64,000 nt of DNA from NCBI RefSeq assembly GCF_003217235.1, contig NZ_QJTF01000002.1, forward strand, positions 1-64,000, given 5' to 3'. The notes beneath the pieces are model-generated. The model ran no database searches. It saw only the letters and a list, made by a program, of their open reading frames with translations, and was not told the DNA's origin. The position numbers and the translations under genes are program-made. Positions 33,634-45,000 of this stretch are shown in pieces (position 1 is the stretch's first letter; each line of letters opens with the position of its first letter). The DNA is from Paramesorhizobium leguminum (GTDB lineage: Bacteria > Pseudomonadota > Alphaproteobacteria > Rhizobiales > Rhizobiaceae).

Positions 33634-35094
33634 TTGGGAACACTGACCACCCTGACCGACGAGGCGAAGATTGCCCTCGATACGCTTGTCGACCGCACGG
33701 GCGGCCTCGTTTCCCCGTCGCTGCGTCTCGGCGTCACCGGCCTTTCCCGCGCCGGCAAGACGGTGTTCATCACCGCACTGGTGCATAATTTGATTCATGG
33801 CGGGCGTCTGCCGCTGTTTGAAGCGCAGAAACAGGGCCGCATCTCCCGCGCCTTTCTGGAGCCGCAGCCGGACGATGCCGTTCCTCGCTTTCAATATGAG
33901 GAACATCTGAAAGCGCTCCTCGATGAGCGGGAATGGCCGGAATCCACCCGCGCCGTCTCGCAACTTCGCCTGACCATCGAATATGAATCCGCCTCCGCGT
34001 GGAACAGGGTCCTCTCTGCTGGCCGACTTTCGGTCGATATCGTTGATTATCCCGGCGAATGGCTACTCGATCTGCCGCTTCTGGCCAAAACCTATGCGGA
34101 TTTTTCGCGCGATTCCTTCGATCTGGCCCGCCTGCCCGCCCATGCGGAGCCCGCGCGGCAATGGCTGGCCGAGGCAGGGATCATCGATTCCGAGGCGGAA
34201 GCGGACGAGTTGATGGCGCAGCGGCTGGCCAAGAGCTTCACCGCCTATTTGCGCGCCGGCAAGGCGGATGAGAAGGCGCTCTCCACCCTGCCGCCCGGAC
34301 GCTTCCTCATGCCCGGTGACCTCGACGGCTCGCCCGCCCTCACCTTCGCGCCCCTGCCCGACCTGACGCCAGGGAAATTCCCGCAAGGCTCCCTCGCCGC
34401 CATGATGGAGCGGCGCTACGAGGCCTACAAGACCCATGTGGTCAAGCCCTTCTTCCGCGAGCATATCGCGCGGCTCGACCGCCAGATCGTGCTCATCGAC
34501 GCCATGCAGGCGATGAATGCCGGCGCTCCCGCCGTTGCCGATCTCGAACGCGCGCTCACCGAGATTCTCTCCTGTTTCCGTCCGGGCCGGACCAATTTCC
34601 TCACAGGCCTCGTACAACGCCGCATAGGCCGCATTCTCGTCGCCGCCACCAAGGCGGACCATCTGCACCATGAAAGCCATGACCGGCTGGAGGCCATCGT
34701 CCGCCGGCTGGTCGACCGGGCGATCAAGCGCGCGGATTTTTCCGGCGCGCATGTGGATGTGCTGGCCATGGCCGCCGTCCGCGCCACCCGCGAGGCGACC
34801 GTCAAACAGGGCCGGGAAACCCTGCCCGTCATCATCGGCACACCGCTGAAGGGCGAGATGATCGATGGCGAAATCTTCGATGGGAAAACGGAAACCGCCA
34901 TATTTCCCGGTGACTTGCCGGCAAATCCGGAATCGATTTTTGAAGAAGCCGCCCATCCCGCCCATGACATCATCCGCTTCGTCCGCTTCCGCCCGCCGAG
35001 GCTGGAGCGTACCGCCGAGGGCATCACGCTGTCGCTGCCGCACATCCGGCTCGACCGCGCGCTGCAATTCCTGATCGGAGACCGCCTCGCATGA
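33634..35094 (+). CDS. ycjX: YcjX-family GTP-binding protein
   Basis: The 486-residue protein of the YcjX family (P-loop, DUF463) has Walker A GLSRAGKT at residues 36-43 and VDIVDYPGEWLLDLPL as switch/Walker B. Later family segments include RQIVLIDAMQAMN and RPGRTNFLTGLVQRRIGRILVAATKADH. The start is a TTG at 33634, preceded by GAGGG; no ATG fits. It overlaps the next gene by four bases. The ycjX-ycjF pair belongs to envelope or heat-shock stress responses in Enterobacteria; function in this order is little known. Confidence 0.92.
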   Translation: MGTLTTLTDEAKIALDTLVDRTGGLVSPSLRLGVTGLSRAGKTVFITALVHNLIHGGRLPLFEAQKQGRISRAFLEPQPDDAVPRFQYEEHLKALLDEREWPESTRAVSQLRLTIEYESASAWNRVLSAGRLSVDIVDYPGEWLLDLPLLAKTYADFSRDSFDLARLPAHAEPARQWLAEAGIIDSEAEADELMAQRLAKSFTAYLRAGKADEKALSTLPPGRFLMPGDLDGSPALTFAPLPDLTPGKFPQGSLAAMMERRYEAYKTHVVKPFFREHIARLDRQIVLIDAMQAMNAGAPAVADLERALTEILSCFRPGRTNFLTGLVQRRIGRILVAATKADHLHHESHDRLEAIVRRLVDRAIKRADFSGAHVDVLAMAAVRATREATVKQGRETLPVIIGTPLKGEMIDGEIFDGKTETAIFPGDLPANPESIFEEAAHPAHDIIRFVRFRPPRLERTAEGITLSLPHIRLDRALQFLIGDRLA

Positions 35095-36194
35095 CCGGGA
35101 CACCGCCCCGCAGGCCCGCCGCCTTCCGCCTCGACAGTTCCACGGTTTCCGTCGAGGGAAAGGAAGCCGCGCCCGGTCCGGAGAAGAAAAAGCCGGAAGC
35201 CCCGCGCAAGCCGACGGCCATCCGCGATATCGCCGTGGTCACCCCGGCGCCCGTCGATGTGTTCGACGCGGAAGGCATGGACACGGACGAGCTCGACGCC
35301 CTCACCCCGCCGCCTACCCTGCCGCCGCGCAAGAAATTCCCCTTCGGCGGTATCCTCGCGGGCGCGCTTGGCATTCTCCTTTCGCTCGCCATCGGCATAT
35401 GGACCGACGATCTGGTCCGCGCCCTGTTCGACCGCGCCACATGGCTCGGCTGGGCGGGCTTGAGCGTCGCCGGCATCGCGCTTCTGGCGCTCCTCGTCAT
35501 CATCGTCCGCGAGACGCTGGCGCTGAGACGGCTCGCCTCCGTGCAGCATCTGCGCGAGGAAGCCGCCGATGCGGCCACGCGTGACGATGCAAAAGCCGCG
35601 CGTGATGCCGTATCGAAGCTGACAACCATCGCTTCCGGCCTGCCCTCCACGGCGCGCGGGCGGGAAATGTTGAATACGCTGAGCGACGACATCATCGACG
35701 GGCGCGACCTGATTCGCCTCGCCGAGACGGAAATCCTCCGCCCGCTCGACCGCGAGGCGCGCGGGCTGATCCTCGCTGCCGCCAAGCGCGTTTCCATCGT
35801 CACGGCGGTCAGCCCGCGCGCGCTGGTCGATATCGGCTATGTCGTCTTCGAGGCCGCAAGGCTGATCCGCCGCCTGTCGGAGCTCTATGGCAGCCGTCCC
35901 GGCACGCTCGGTTTCCTGAAACTGGTGCGGCGCGTCATCGCCCATCTGGCCGTCACCGGCACCCTCGCGGTCGGGGATAGTTTCGTCCAGCAGATCATTG
36001 GCCATGGCCTCGCCTCACGACTTTCCGCCAAGCTTGGCGAAGGCGTCATCAACGGCCTGATGACCGCGCGCATAGGCATCTCCGCCATGGATATCGTCCG
36101 CCCCTTCCCCTTTATCGGCGAAAAACGGCCGGGGATCGGCGACTTTATCGGCGACTTGGCAAAGCTCGGTGGTGAGAAGAAGGACGAGGCATGA
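35091..36194 (+). CDS. ycjF: YcjF/TIGR01620-family membrane protein (DUF697)
   Basis: The 367-residue partner of YcjX has a Pro-rich N-terminus (residues 1-80, basic and probably cytoplasmic), two transmembrane helices at about 85-105 and 118-140 (GGILAGALGILLSLAIGIW and WAGLSVAGIALLALLVIIV), and a conserved C-terminal DUF697-type region (TAVSPRALVDIGYVVFEA, RLIRRLSELYGSRPGTLG, IGISAMDIVRPFPF). It is coupled to ycjX by ATGA. Its TGA stop lies within a dispersed palindromic element. Confidence 0.9.
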   Translation: MTGTPPRRPAAFRLDSSTVSVEGKEAAPGPEKKKPEAPRKPTAIRDIAVVTPAPVDVFDAEGMDTDELDALTPPPTLPPRKKFPFGGILAGALGILLSLAIGIWTDDLVRALFDRATWLGWAGLSVAGIALLALLVIIVRETLALRRLASVQHLREEAADAATRDDAKAARDAVSKLTTIASGLPSTARGREMLNTLSDDIIDGRDLIRLAETEILRPLDREARGLILAAAKRVSIVTAVSPRALVDIGYVVFEAARLIRRLSELYGSRPGTLGFLKLVRRVIAHLAVTGTLAVGDSFVQQIIGHGLASRLSAKLGEGVINGLMTARIGISAMDIVRPFPFIGEKRPGIGDFIGDLAKLGGEKKDEA

Positions 36195-36231
36195 TCCTGA
36201 AAAGTTGCAGATTTTGCGGACAAGACCATGC
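36189..36231. repeat. Dispersed palindromic element (copy at ycjF end)
   Basis: GCATGATCCTGAAAAGTTGCAG, followed by a diverged right arm ending in ACCATGC, overlaps the ycjF stop codon; the TGA of the element is the stop itself. The inner arms (CTGAAAAGT / ATTTTGCGG) have decayed. Confidence 0.75.
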
Positions 36232-36331
36232 GGCTAACATTGACAATCGGCGCGTTACAAACGAAGCATTAACCAATCCAACCGATTATTGTCAGTTGAA
36301 TGCCCCCCGTTCAAAATCCGAGTTCATCCTT

Positions 36332-36865
36332 ATGAAAAATTGCGTTGTCGCTTGTCTTTTCCTGTTGCCCCTGGCAGGCGCGGCCTCCCCGGCGGCGGCC
36401 TCCGATACGGATGAGCGCTTCTTCCGTAATGTCGAGGGACAATGGACCGGCCCAGGCGAAATCGTCGCCGGAAAATACAAGGGCACCAAATTCACCTGCA
36501 CGCTTGCCGGCTCTACACCTGAGAACGACATCGGCATGACGCTGGACGGCACCTGCCGCGTCGGCGTTTTCTCACAACCGATGAAGGCGACCGTCACGCG
36601 CAAGGGAAGTACCTATAGCGGCGCATTCAACGATGGCGCCGCCGGCAAAGGCTTGGATGTTACCTCCGGCACCGTCAGCCGCGACCGCGTCGTATTCGGC
36701 TTGAACCGCAAGCAGCTGAACGGCGCAATGCTCGCCCGCATCGCGGATGAAAACACCATGAACGTCACGGTTTCCGTCCGCGTGGAAAAGGAACTCGTGC
36801 CGGTCATCGGCATGAGCCTGAAGCGCGTCGATGCGGCAGCTGTGAGCAGCATCGCGAAGAACTAG
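36332..36865 (+). CDS. Secreted protein of unknown function
   Basis: The 177-residue protein has a clear signal peptide (MKNCVVACLFLLPLAGAASPAAA, cleaved near SDTDERFF). The mature part is beta-rich with a lipocalin- or avidin-like feel (VEGQWTGPGEIVAGKYKGT, TCTLAGS, IGMTLDGTCRVG, GSTYSGAFNDG) and two cysteines that may form a disulfide. I do not know the family. The upstream 100 bases are AT-rich and hold its promoter. It is single and not obviously coupled to its neighbours. Confidence 0.75.
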   Translation: MKNCVVACLFLLPLAGAASPAAASDTDERFFRNVEGQWTGPGEIVAGKYKGTKFTCTLAGSTPENDIGMTLDGTCRVGVFSQPMKATVTRKGSTYSGAFNDGAAGKGLDVTSGTVSRDRVVFGLNRKQLNGAMLARIADENTMNVTVSVRVEKELVPVIGMSLKRVDAAAVSSIAKN

Positions 36866-36901
36866 GGAAGGCGTGCCTCCACCGTCGCCCCTTTGACGCA
36901 A

Positions 36902-37240
36902 TCAATGATGTGATTGCTGTCCAGCTTTTTCTGAAATTGCTTCAGATACCCATGTGTTCAGTGAAATTCCGCTTTCGGCGCTCAATATTGCAACGCGCCG
37001 GTGCAGTTCGGGCGGAATGCGTATATTGAACGAACCCTTGAACGGCTTGTTTGGCTCTCGCCCGAATTCCGTGCAATCCGCCAGATATCCGTCAACCAGT
37101 TCACGAAAAATCTTGTGGGCTTCGCCTGCGTTGTCGAACTGAGCCACCAGAACGTCATCCACATGCAGAACGCGCACGAAGAGGTGACCATCCTCAAACT
37201 CGACGGCCCCCTGATATCCTCGATAATGCAGCGTCTTCAT
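36902..37240 (-). CDS. hicB: HicB-like antitoxin
   Basis: The 112-residue protein has the HicB partial RNase-H-like fold (LHYRGYQGAVEFEDGHLFVRVL, then a VAQFDNAGEAHKIFRELVDGYL helix). A C-terminal ribbon-helix-helix domain (GSFNIRIPPELHRRVAILSAESGISLNTWVSEAI) binds DNA. It overlaps the upstream toxin gene by four bases (ATGA), the toxin-first order typical of hicAB. It probably neutralises the toxin and represses the operon. Confidence 0.9.
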   Translation of the reverse strand: MKTLHYRGYQGAVEFEDGHLFVRVLHVDDVLVAQFDNAGEAHKIFRELVDGYLADCTEFGREPNKPFKGSFNIRIPPELHRRVAILSAESGISLNTWVSEAISEKAGQQSHH

Positions 37241-37488
37241 ATCAACCCCTTCGATATCAATGCATCCCGGACCTGTTTGACAAGGTAGAGATGGATTTCA
37301 TTCCTTGGATGCGGCTCGTGCAAGGTAATGATGTGGCCGGTGTCAGGATTGAGGAAGCGCCTCCTGCTGCCCCCGCTGGTGGGCTTCTCATCATATCCAA
37401 GCCCTTCCAGTATGCGGACCAACTTCTTGTACTGAAACGGCCCCGCGCATCGCTTGAACTCATCAATCAGCTTGTCTAGTTGCGTCAT
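37237..37488 (-). CDS. hicA: HicA-like toxin
   Basis: The 83-residue toxin has the dsRBD-like HicA fold: KLVRILEGLGYDEKPTSGGSRRRF, followed by the strand HIITLHEPHP with a likely catalytic His, and VKQVRDALISKGLI at the end. HicA toxins cleave mRNA independently of the ribosome. The catalytic His in other HicA proteins sits in a G-S-H-x-x-x context; here the neighbouring sequence is GGSRRR, so the active-site assignment is less certain. The gene leads the antitoxin by a 4-base overlap. Confidence 0.85.
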   Translation of the reverse strand: MTQLDKLIDEFKRCAGPFQYKKLVRILEGLGYDEKPTSGGSRRRFLNPDTGHIITLHEPHPRNEIHLYLVKQVRDALISKGLI

Positions 37489-37557
37489 ACCGCCTCCCCC
37501 AATTTAACGATTACGACGGATTTTTGCAACTGAAATTTGGTTGCAAATAAATCACTC

Positions 37558-38082
37558 CTATTCGGGACTCCACCACATTCCCTCCCCCTCTACCCTTTCC
37601 ACCCCCTCATCATCGCACTGGCTCCGCCATTCCTCGACAGTCCGGCCATCAACCACTATCCCCGGCGCAATCTCCGCCAAAGGCACCAGCACGAAAGCCC
37701 GCTCGGTCATGCGCGGATGCGGCAAGGTGAGCGCCGGAGCCTGCAATTCCTCGACGCCTTCGAACGCCAGCACATCGATATCGATGGTGCGCGGTCCCCA
37801 GCGTTCTCCCCTCTGCCGCTTCATCCGCTTTTCGATATCGAGGCAAGCGTCAAGCAGCGCCACGGGCGAAAGCTTGGTTTCAACTTCCGCGCAAGCATTG
37901 TGGAACCAGTCCTGATCCGTCTTGCCCCAAGGCGGCGTACGATAGACGGATGAGACGGCTACGACACGCGTATCCTCGCGCTCATCAAGCGCGCGCAACG
38001 CCTGCCCCATCGACGCGACCGGATCGCCAACATTGCCGCCAAGACCGAGCCAGGCTTTGCACATAATCCCCTGCCCGCTCAT
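37558..38082 (-). CDS. folK: 2-amino-4-hydroxy-6-hydroxymethyldihydropteridine diphosphokinase
   Basis: HPPK activates the pterin for dihydropteroate synthase in folate synthesis. The 174-residue protein contains LGGNVGDP near the start, SSVYRTPPWG at about 45-54, WFHNACAEV, and RWGPRTIDIDVL at about 94-105, the diagnostic HPPK signature. The ATG at 38082 overlaps the folP stop; an ATG at 38064 with AGGGGAT upstream is an equally good start. It is directly coupled to folP with no folB between. Confidence 0.96.
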   Translation of the reverse strand: MSGQGIMCKAWLGLGGNVGDPVASMGQALRALDEREDTRVVAVSSVYRTPPWGKTDQDWFHNACAEVETKLSPVALLDACLDIEKRMKRQRGERWGPRTIDIDVLAFEGVEELQAPALTLPHPRMTERAFVLVPLAEIAPGIVVDGRTVEEWRSQCDDEGVERVEGEGMWWSPE

Positions 38083-38915
38083 GCGCTTGCACGCGCGTTC
38101 AGCACCGCATCCGCAATCTTGAGCGCATCCCTGTTCATGCCGACATTGTGCACCCGGAAGATATCGGCGCCCGCAAGCCGCAGGATGGCGGAGGTCGCCG
38201 CCGTGCCTGCATCCCGCTCCGCCATGTCCCGCCCCGTCAGCGCACCGATCATCCGCTTGCGCGACGTACCCACCAGAAGCGGAAAGCCGAAGCGCTGCAA
38301 TTCCACGAACCGCGCTATCAGCGCAATGCCCTCGCCGGTGTCCTTGGCAAAGCCGAAGCCCGGATCAAGCACGATCTGGCTGTTTTCCACATGCGCCGCG
38401 TGCGCGATTTCAAGCGAGCGGTTGAGAAACGCGAACTGGTCGGCGATCACATCCGGCTCGCGCTCACGCTCGCGGCCCGTATGCATGATGACGAGTCCTG
38501 CCCCCACCTCCGCCGCCAGATCGGCGATATCAGGTTCGCGCTGCAAACCCCAGACATCGTTGACGATATGCGCGCCGGCGCTGATGGCGAGCCGCGCGGT
38601 TTCAGCCCGATAGGTATCCACGGAAATGATGCAATCGGTATCCTCGGCGAGCGCTTCGATCACCGGCAGGATGCGCGCCTGCTCGGTCGCCGCATCGACG
38701 GGATCGGCCCCCGGTCGCGTGGATTCGCCGCCCACATCGATGATGGCAGCCCCTTCCGCCCGCATGGTCTGCGCAGCCTCAACCGCGCTCGGAAGATCGG
38801 CATAACGTCCGCCGTCGGAGAAGGAATCCGGCGTCACGTTGAGGATGCCCATGATCACGGCCTCCTCTCCCAAAATCAGGCTGCGCCCATGCGCCAGCCT
38901 CCATTCTCTTCGCAT
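38079..38915 (-). CDS. folP: Dihydropteroate synthase
   Basis: DHPS joins para-aminobenzoate to the activated pterin and is the target of sulfonamides. The signatures MGILNVTPDSFSDGGRY, IDVGGESTRPGA and VLDPGFGFAKDTGEG are intact, and GTSRKRMIG near the C-terminus is the sulfonamide-site loop. I chose the ATG at 38915, which has AGGG eight bases upstream; ATG 38930 and GTG 38951 are in-frame alternatives. The protein ends in an ATGA overlap with folK. Confidence 0.96.
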   Translation of the reverse strand: MRREWRLAHGRSLILGEEAVIMGILNVTPDSFSDGGRYADLPSAVEAAQTMRAEGAAIIDVGGESTRPGADPVDAATEQARILPVIEALAEDTDCIISVDTYRAETARLAISAGAHIVNDVWGLQREPDIADLAAEVGAGLVIMHTGREREREPDVIADQFAFLNRSLEIAHAAHVENSQIVLDPGFGFAKDTGEGIALIARFVELQRFGFPLLVGTSRKRMIGALTGRDMAERDAGTAATSAILRLAGADIFRVHNVGMNRDALKIADAVLNARASA

Positions 38916-39048
38916 CAGATTGCCCTGCATTTTCGGGACCACGATTCCCACGACAATTATATTTCTCTTGACGATTGTGGGGCATGGTGAACCTATCCGC
39001 CACCGAAATTGTTATATGCGGTAAAGCTGCAAAGGAACCGGATTGGAA

Positions 39049-39684
39049 ATGATTTCCCTGCGCAAGGTTCTGGCCGCGACCGCCATCCTCATTTTCGCGG
39101 CCGCCACGGCGGATGCCGCTACCGTTCATCGCACCTATAGCTATTATAGCATCACCGGCAAAACGGCGGCCGACCTCGACAAGGGCCTTGCGCGCGGCGG
39201 CCCGCTCTTGAAAAGCACCGGCAATCATCATCCGGGCGCGGCGCAGATCCGCTTCGATGCCAAGGCGCGCTATCGCTCCGATGGCCGGGCCTGCCGCGTC
39301 ACCGGCGTCTATGTGAATGTCTATGCCAAGGTCATGCTGCCGCGCTGGAAACAGCGCCGCAAGGCGGAGCCGCAACTGGCGCTCGTCTGGGACACGCTGT
39401 CCCAGGATATCAAGCGTCATGAGGAAAGCCACATCATCATCGCCCGCACCCATGCAAGCGAGATCGAACGAGCCGTCAGGGCGCTGCCTTCACGGCCCGA
39501 TTGCGCGCTCCTGCGCGCCGATATCAACAAGGTGACAGAGCAACTGATGAAGGCCCACGACATCGCGCAAAAGAAGTTCGATTATGTCGAGACGCTCAAT
39601 TTCGAAAAACGCTTCGAGCGGTTGTTGACGTACAGGCTGGAGCGGATGATCAGTGAGCAGCGAACGGTGAGCAGTAAGCAGTAA
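39049..39684 (+). CDS. DUF922 secreted Zn-dependent protease-like protein
   Basis: The protein has about 211 residues. A signal peptide is followed by the DUF922 domain, which opens with YSITGKTAADLDKGLARGGP. It contains the zinc-protease motif HEESH in IKRHEESHIIIARTHA, so a metallopeptidase activity in the periplasm is likely. Either the TTG at 39043 (AAGGAAC seven bases upstream) or the ATG at 39049 may start it. The last residues (ISEQRTVSSKQ) are encoded by a repeat that continues into the terminator hairpin, so the natural C-terminus was probably altered by repeat insertion. Confidence 0.82.
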   Translation: MISLRKVLAATAILIFAAATADAATVHRTYSYYSITGKTAADLDKGLARGGPLLKSTGNHHPGAAQIRFDAKARYRSDGRACRVTGVYVNVYAKVMLPRWKQRRKAEPQLALVWDTLSQDIKRHEESHIIIARTHASEIERAVRALPSRPDCALLRADINKVTEQLMKAHDIAQKKFDYVETLNFEKRFERLLTYRLERMISEQRTVSSKQ

Positions 39685-39732
39685 GGTAGGAAATGGGGCT
39701 CACTGCTCACTGCTCACCGTTCTCTGCTCACT
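39652..39732. repeat. Long inverted repeat of GTGAGCAG units between convergent genes
   Basis: A 34-base left arm made of AGTGAGCAGCGAACGGTGAGC plus AGTAAGCAGTAAG pairs with a right arm at 39699-39732 at 31 of 34 positions around a 13-base loop. The left arm contains the final codons and stop of the DUF922 gene. It lies four bases from the stop of the leftward reductase gene and is placed to act as a bidirectional terminator. Confidence 0.85.
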
Positions 39733-39736
39733 AACC

Positions 39737-41182
<1,446 letters not shown>

Positions 41183-41189
41183 CTACAGG

Positions 41190-41594
41190 CTACCGGCTGA
41201 TGGCGGCGATGAACTGCTGCACATCCGTCAGCGCGTCGCACAGAGTGCTTGCCGCGTTGTCATTGGCCGGATCGGCCTCGACCCTTTCGGCAAGCTCCGC
41301 CACGCGGAAAGCGCCGATGGAACGCGCCGAACCTTTCAGCGAATGCGCGAGAAGTCCCCTTTCCTTCCCCATCCCCTGGCCGATCCGGCTGGCGATGCTG
41401 CCGGCCTGCCTGGAAAACAGCGACAATACTTCCGCCTCGAGCGCCCGGTCGCCAAGAGTCTGGCGGGCGAGATGGACCAGGTCGATTGGGCGTCCCCGGG
41501 ACGGGCGCGCGGCTTCACCACCAGGTTTGGTGAATGCAATTGCGTGGTTCTGCAAATGAGAAACTTGAGCCTGGCTTTGATGGGCAACCGCCAT
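41190..41594 (-). CDS. Histidine phosphotransfer (Hpt) domain protein
   Basis: The 134-residue soluble protein has an Hpt domain at about 40-130. The phosphoacceptor His is residue 84 in LLAHSLKGSARSIGA. The N-terminal 40 residues (QSQAQVSHLQNHAIAFTKPGG) are low complexity. The ATG at 41594 follows AAGGAG; an earlier start would add 48 poor residues. It is a single-domain phosphorelay protein, and its partner kinase and regulator are not evident. A SixA-type phosphatase is encoded at 33071. Confidence 0.9.
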   Translation of the reverse strand: MAVAHQSQAQVSHLQNHAIAFTKPGGEAARPSRGRPIDLVHLARQTLGDRALEAEVLSLFSRQAGSIASRIGQGMGKERGLLAHSLKGSARSIGAFRVAELAERVEADPANDNAASTLCDALTDVQQFIAAISR

Positions 41595-42016
41595 TTTATT
41601 CTCCTTGAGTATTTTATCGGGCAGCGCATGAATGCGACTGGAACAAACTTGAGAACGGTTTATTTCGCCACCAATGAACCGCTCATGAACGCATCGTTCA
41701 TGCTGCAAATCCGTTGTGGACGAAGCCGCGTGGTGCATTCCTGTTTCGCTGGAAAAGTGGCATATTCGCGGCTCGCGCTTGGCCCGCCGATCAAGATTTC
41801 CACAACTTGGTTAAGACGGCGTAATCGCGGAAAAACATGGAGTTTGCAGGGCCTGTGGCCGTAAGCGTTAACCTTGTATTTAAACTTTTAAGCAGTTGCG
41901 AATTCAACTGTTTCATTCCGGAATATGTGCCGGTACGATCAAGGCGGGCGTTAATGAGTTCGATGTGGCATCCACGCCGATGCACATCAGCGGTGAGTAC
42001 GAGGTAAGTAACGGCG

Positions 42017-45000
42017 ATGGCACCCAAAACCACGGTGGAGAAAATCGACCTCGAAGTTGAGCAAGCGCTGGAAAAGGCTCTCGATTTCGATTTCGACGAG
42101 AACCTGGGAATTGATATGAACCTCGGCTCGTTCGATGATAGTTTTCTGCGGAGCGAGCTGGAGGAGCAGATTTCACGCGCCGCAGCGGAACTTGCGCGTG
42201 ACAAGAAGGGTACGCTTGCAGTTTCGGCAGGCGCCGAGGTGGCATCCCCCCCTCCGCCCCCAAAGCCTCCCCGTATACCGGCAAAGACATCTTCCACCAC
42301 AACGGTCAAGGAAGCCGCGGCTGCTTCCGCCTCGCCGTCGGAGCCGATAGACGCGCCACCCGCGTTCCTCACTCAAGCCCACTCGTCTCAGAGTGCTCAG
42401 GCAGCATCGTCTGCGCAGCCCAAGGCGGCAGCGCTGACCCCGGCCAATGACGATCTGCGCCGCGACGGCGTATTGCAACCACGCGGCCTCGCGCAACGGC
42501 CATCGAGCCGGATCTACTGGACGACGACCGCCATAAGCGCGCTCTGGGCTGCCGGAGGCCTGGCCGTCAGCCATTCTCTCAACCCTGCCGCGCTCGCTTC
42601 CACCAGCGCTTTAAGCAATTTCTTCACAACGCCTACCGGCCTCGCGGTGGCGACCGGCATCGCCGTTCCGGTACTGATGTTCTGGGGCTTTGCCCACATG
42701 CTGCGCCGCGCGCAGGAAATGCAGTTCGCGGCGCGCACGATGACCGAGGCGGCAATGCGTCTCGCCGAGCCGGAATCGGCATCCAGCGATCGCGTCGCCA
42801 CGCTTGGACAGGCGGTTCGCCGCGAAGTAGCGGCTATGAGCGAGGGAATCGAGCGTACGCTTGCCCGCGCCGTCGAGCTTGAAACGCTGGTCCAGACCGA
42901 AGTCAACGAACTCGAGCGGGCCTATACGGATAATGAAATCCGCATCCGTACGCTGGTCGGCGAACTCGGCAATGAGCGCGAGGCCGTACTCACCCATGCC
43001 GAGCGGGTTCGCTCTTCCATATCAGGCGCTCATGAACAGCTGAAAGATGAACTGACCGCCGCCGCCAGCGCCATTCGTGACAACGTACTTGGCACATCGT
43101 CGCAATTGACGGAACAGCTGGCGCTTTCCGGCGAAAATCTTGTTCATCGTCTCGCCGAGAGCGGCAATACGATCACCTCCGCGATCGACACCCGCGCCAT
43201 CGATGTTTCGACGCGTATCGCGACCTCCGGAAAGGAGCTCGCCGAGCTCCTGGATACGCGCATCACCGCCCTTGGCGACAAGACGCAGGATGTGGTGACG
43301 ACGCTTGAAAGTTCGCTCGACAGACGCACCAGCAGCATCGCCTCGCTTCTCGGAGATACCACGCAGAACATGGTCAGCGAGTTCGACTCGCGTCTTTCCA
43401 ATCTTGACAACACGCTTGCTGAACGTGGACGCTCCCTGCTGAACGAATTCGAGACCCGCGCGCAATCACTCGATGCCAGCACTGAGAAGCTCAATGCGGC
43501 GCTGGAGGCACGCGCGCGCCAGATCAACGAAAACCTCATCGCCCGCACCCGTGAAATTGCCGAGACCTTCTCCGAAGGCCGCTCCACGATCAGCGAGGTG
43601 ATGGACGAAACCAAGACGCGGATATCGAGCGACCTCTCGGGTATCGCCGACTCGGTCGGGAGCCTGCTCAACGAGAAGGCAGCGAACTTCGCAGACCAAT
43701 TGGCCGAAGGCCGGGATGCGCTGGCGGCGTCGCTTTCCGGCGAGACGGATCGTGTTTCGGCGGTCATTCGCGATCACGCCGACACCCTCGCCGCTCATAC
43801 GGCCAATATCCAGAACGCGGTTGCCGCCAGCGCGGCGGCCCTTGGCGGGGTCACCGAGAACCATGCCTCGCTGCTTGAGGAACGCACCGCCGCTGTTCGC
43901 GCCGCGATCGAGGATAACAGCGAGCTTCTGGACAGGACTTTCCAGATTCATAGCGCCGCGCTGGACGAGCGCGTCATCGGCATCCGCACGGCACTGGCCC
44001 AAAACAATGCGATCCTTCAGAACGCCTTTGATGAGCACGCCCGGTCGATCGATCATGGCACCCATGGGGTTCAGAATATCCTCGGCGAGAGCCAGGACGC
44101 GCTCATCCGCGCGCTTGACGAACGCACCCGCGGCATCCGGGAAATCCTGGATGGCAGCCAGGATGCGATCGTCCGCACGATCGATGAAAAGGCCAATGAC
44201 GTTCACAGCATCCTGTCCGCCGGCCAGGATGGCCTTGCGCGCGCACTTGATGAACGCACTGCCGAAATCCACGCCACGCTTGGCCAAAGCCGTGAAATGC
44301 TGGATGCGACCCTCAATGACCATGCCCGCGCCATGGACGACCGCACGGAGTTCTTCGGGTCCATCCTCGCGCAAAACCACGCCAATATTGCCGAAACACT
44401 TGGCGGTCACGAACGTCTGATCGAGGATCGTACCGCTGAGATCCGCGTGGTCCTGGCGGATACGGCTATAACTCTGGGCGAAACGCTCCTGAACCAGAAT
44501 AGCATTCTTGAGCAGCGTACGGCCATGCTGCAGGAGACCATCGGCCAGAGCAGCGCATCCATCGAACAAGCCTTCGACCAGCAGACCGGCATAATCGACG
44601 AACGCACCTCGACCATGCAGAAGGCGCTGACGATGGGCGTCGATAATGTGCGCAAATCGCTTGAGCAGAGCGCATCGGTGGTTGCCGGCGCGCTGCGTGA
44701 AAAAATCAACGAAGCTGCCAGCACGCTGTCGGCCGAAGCGGCCAAGGCCGGTGAGGCGCTGGACGGGTATGGCAATTTCTTCAGCGCCCATCTCATCGAG
44801 AACCTCTCCTCAACGGAAGCCCGCCTGAACGAGCGCGCCGACGCCATCGCATCGAACCTTGGCGAAATCGGCTCGCGCGTTGCGACCGAACTGGGTTCCA
44901 TCGAGGCACGGATCGCCAATGTGACGGAAAACACCTCCGCGACACTGGAGGAGCGCACCCGCGAACTCAACGCCGTGCTCGCTGCGCGCTCGCAGGAGAT

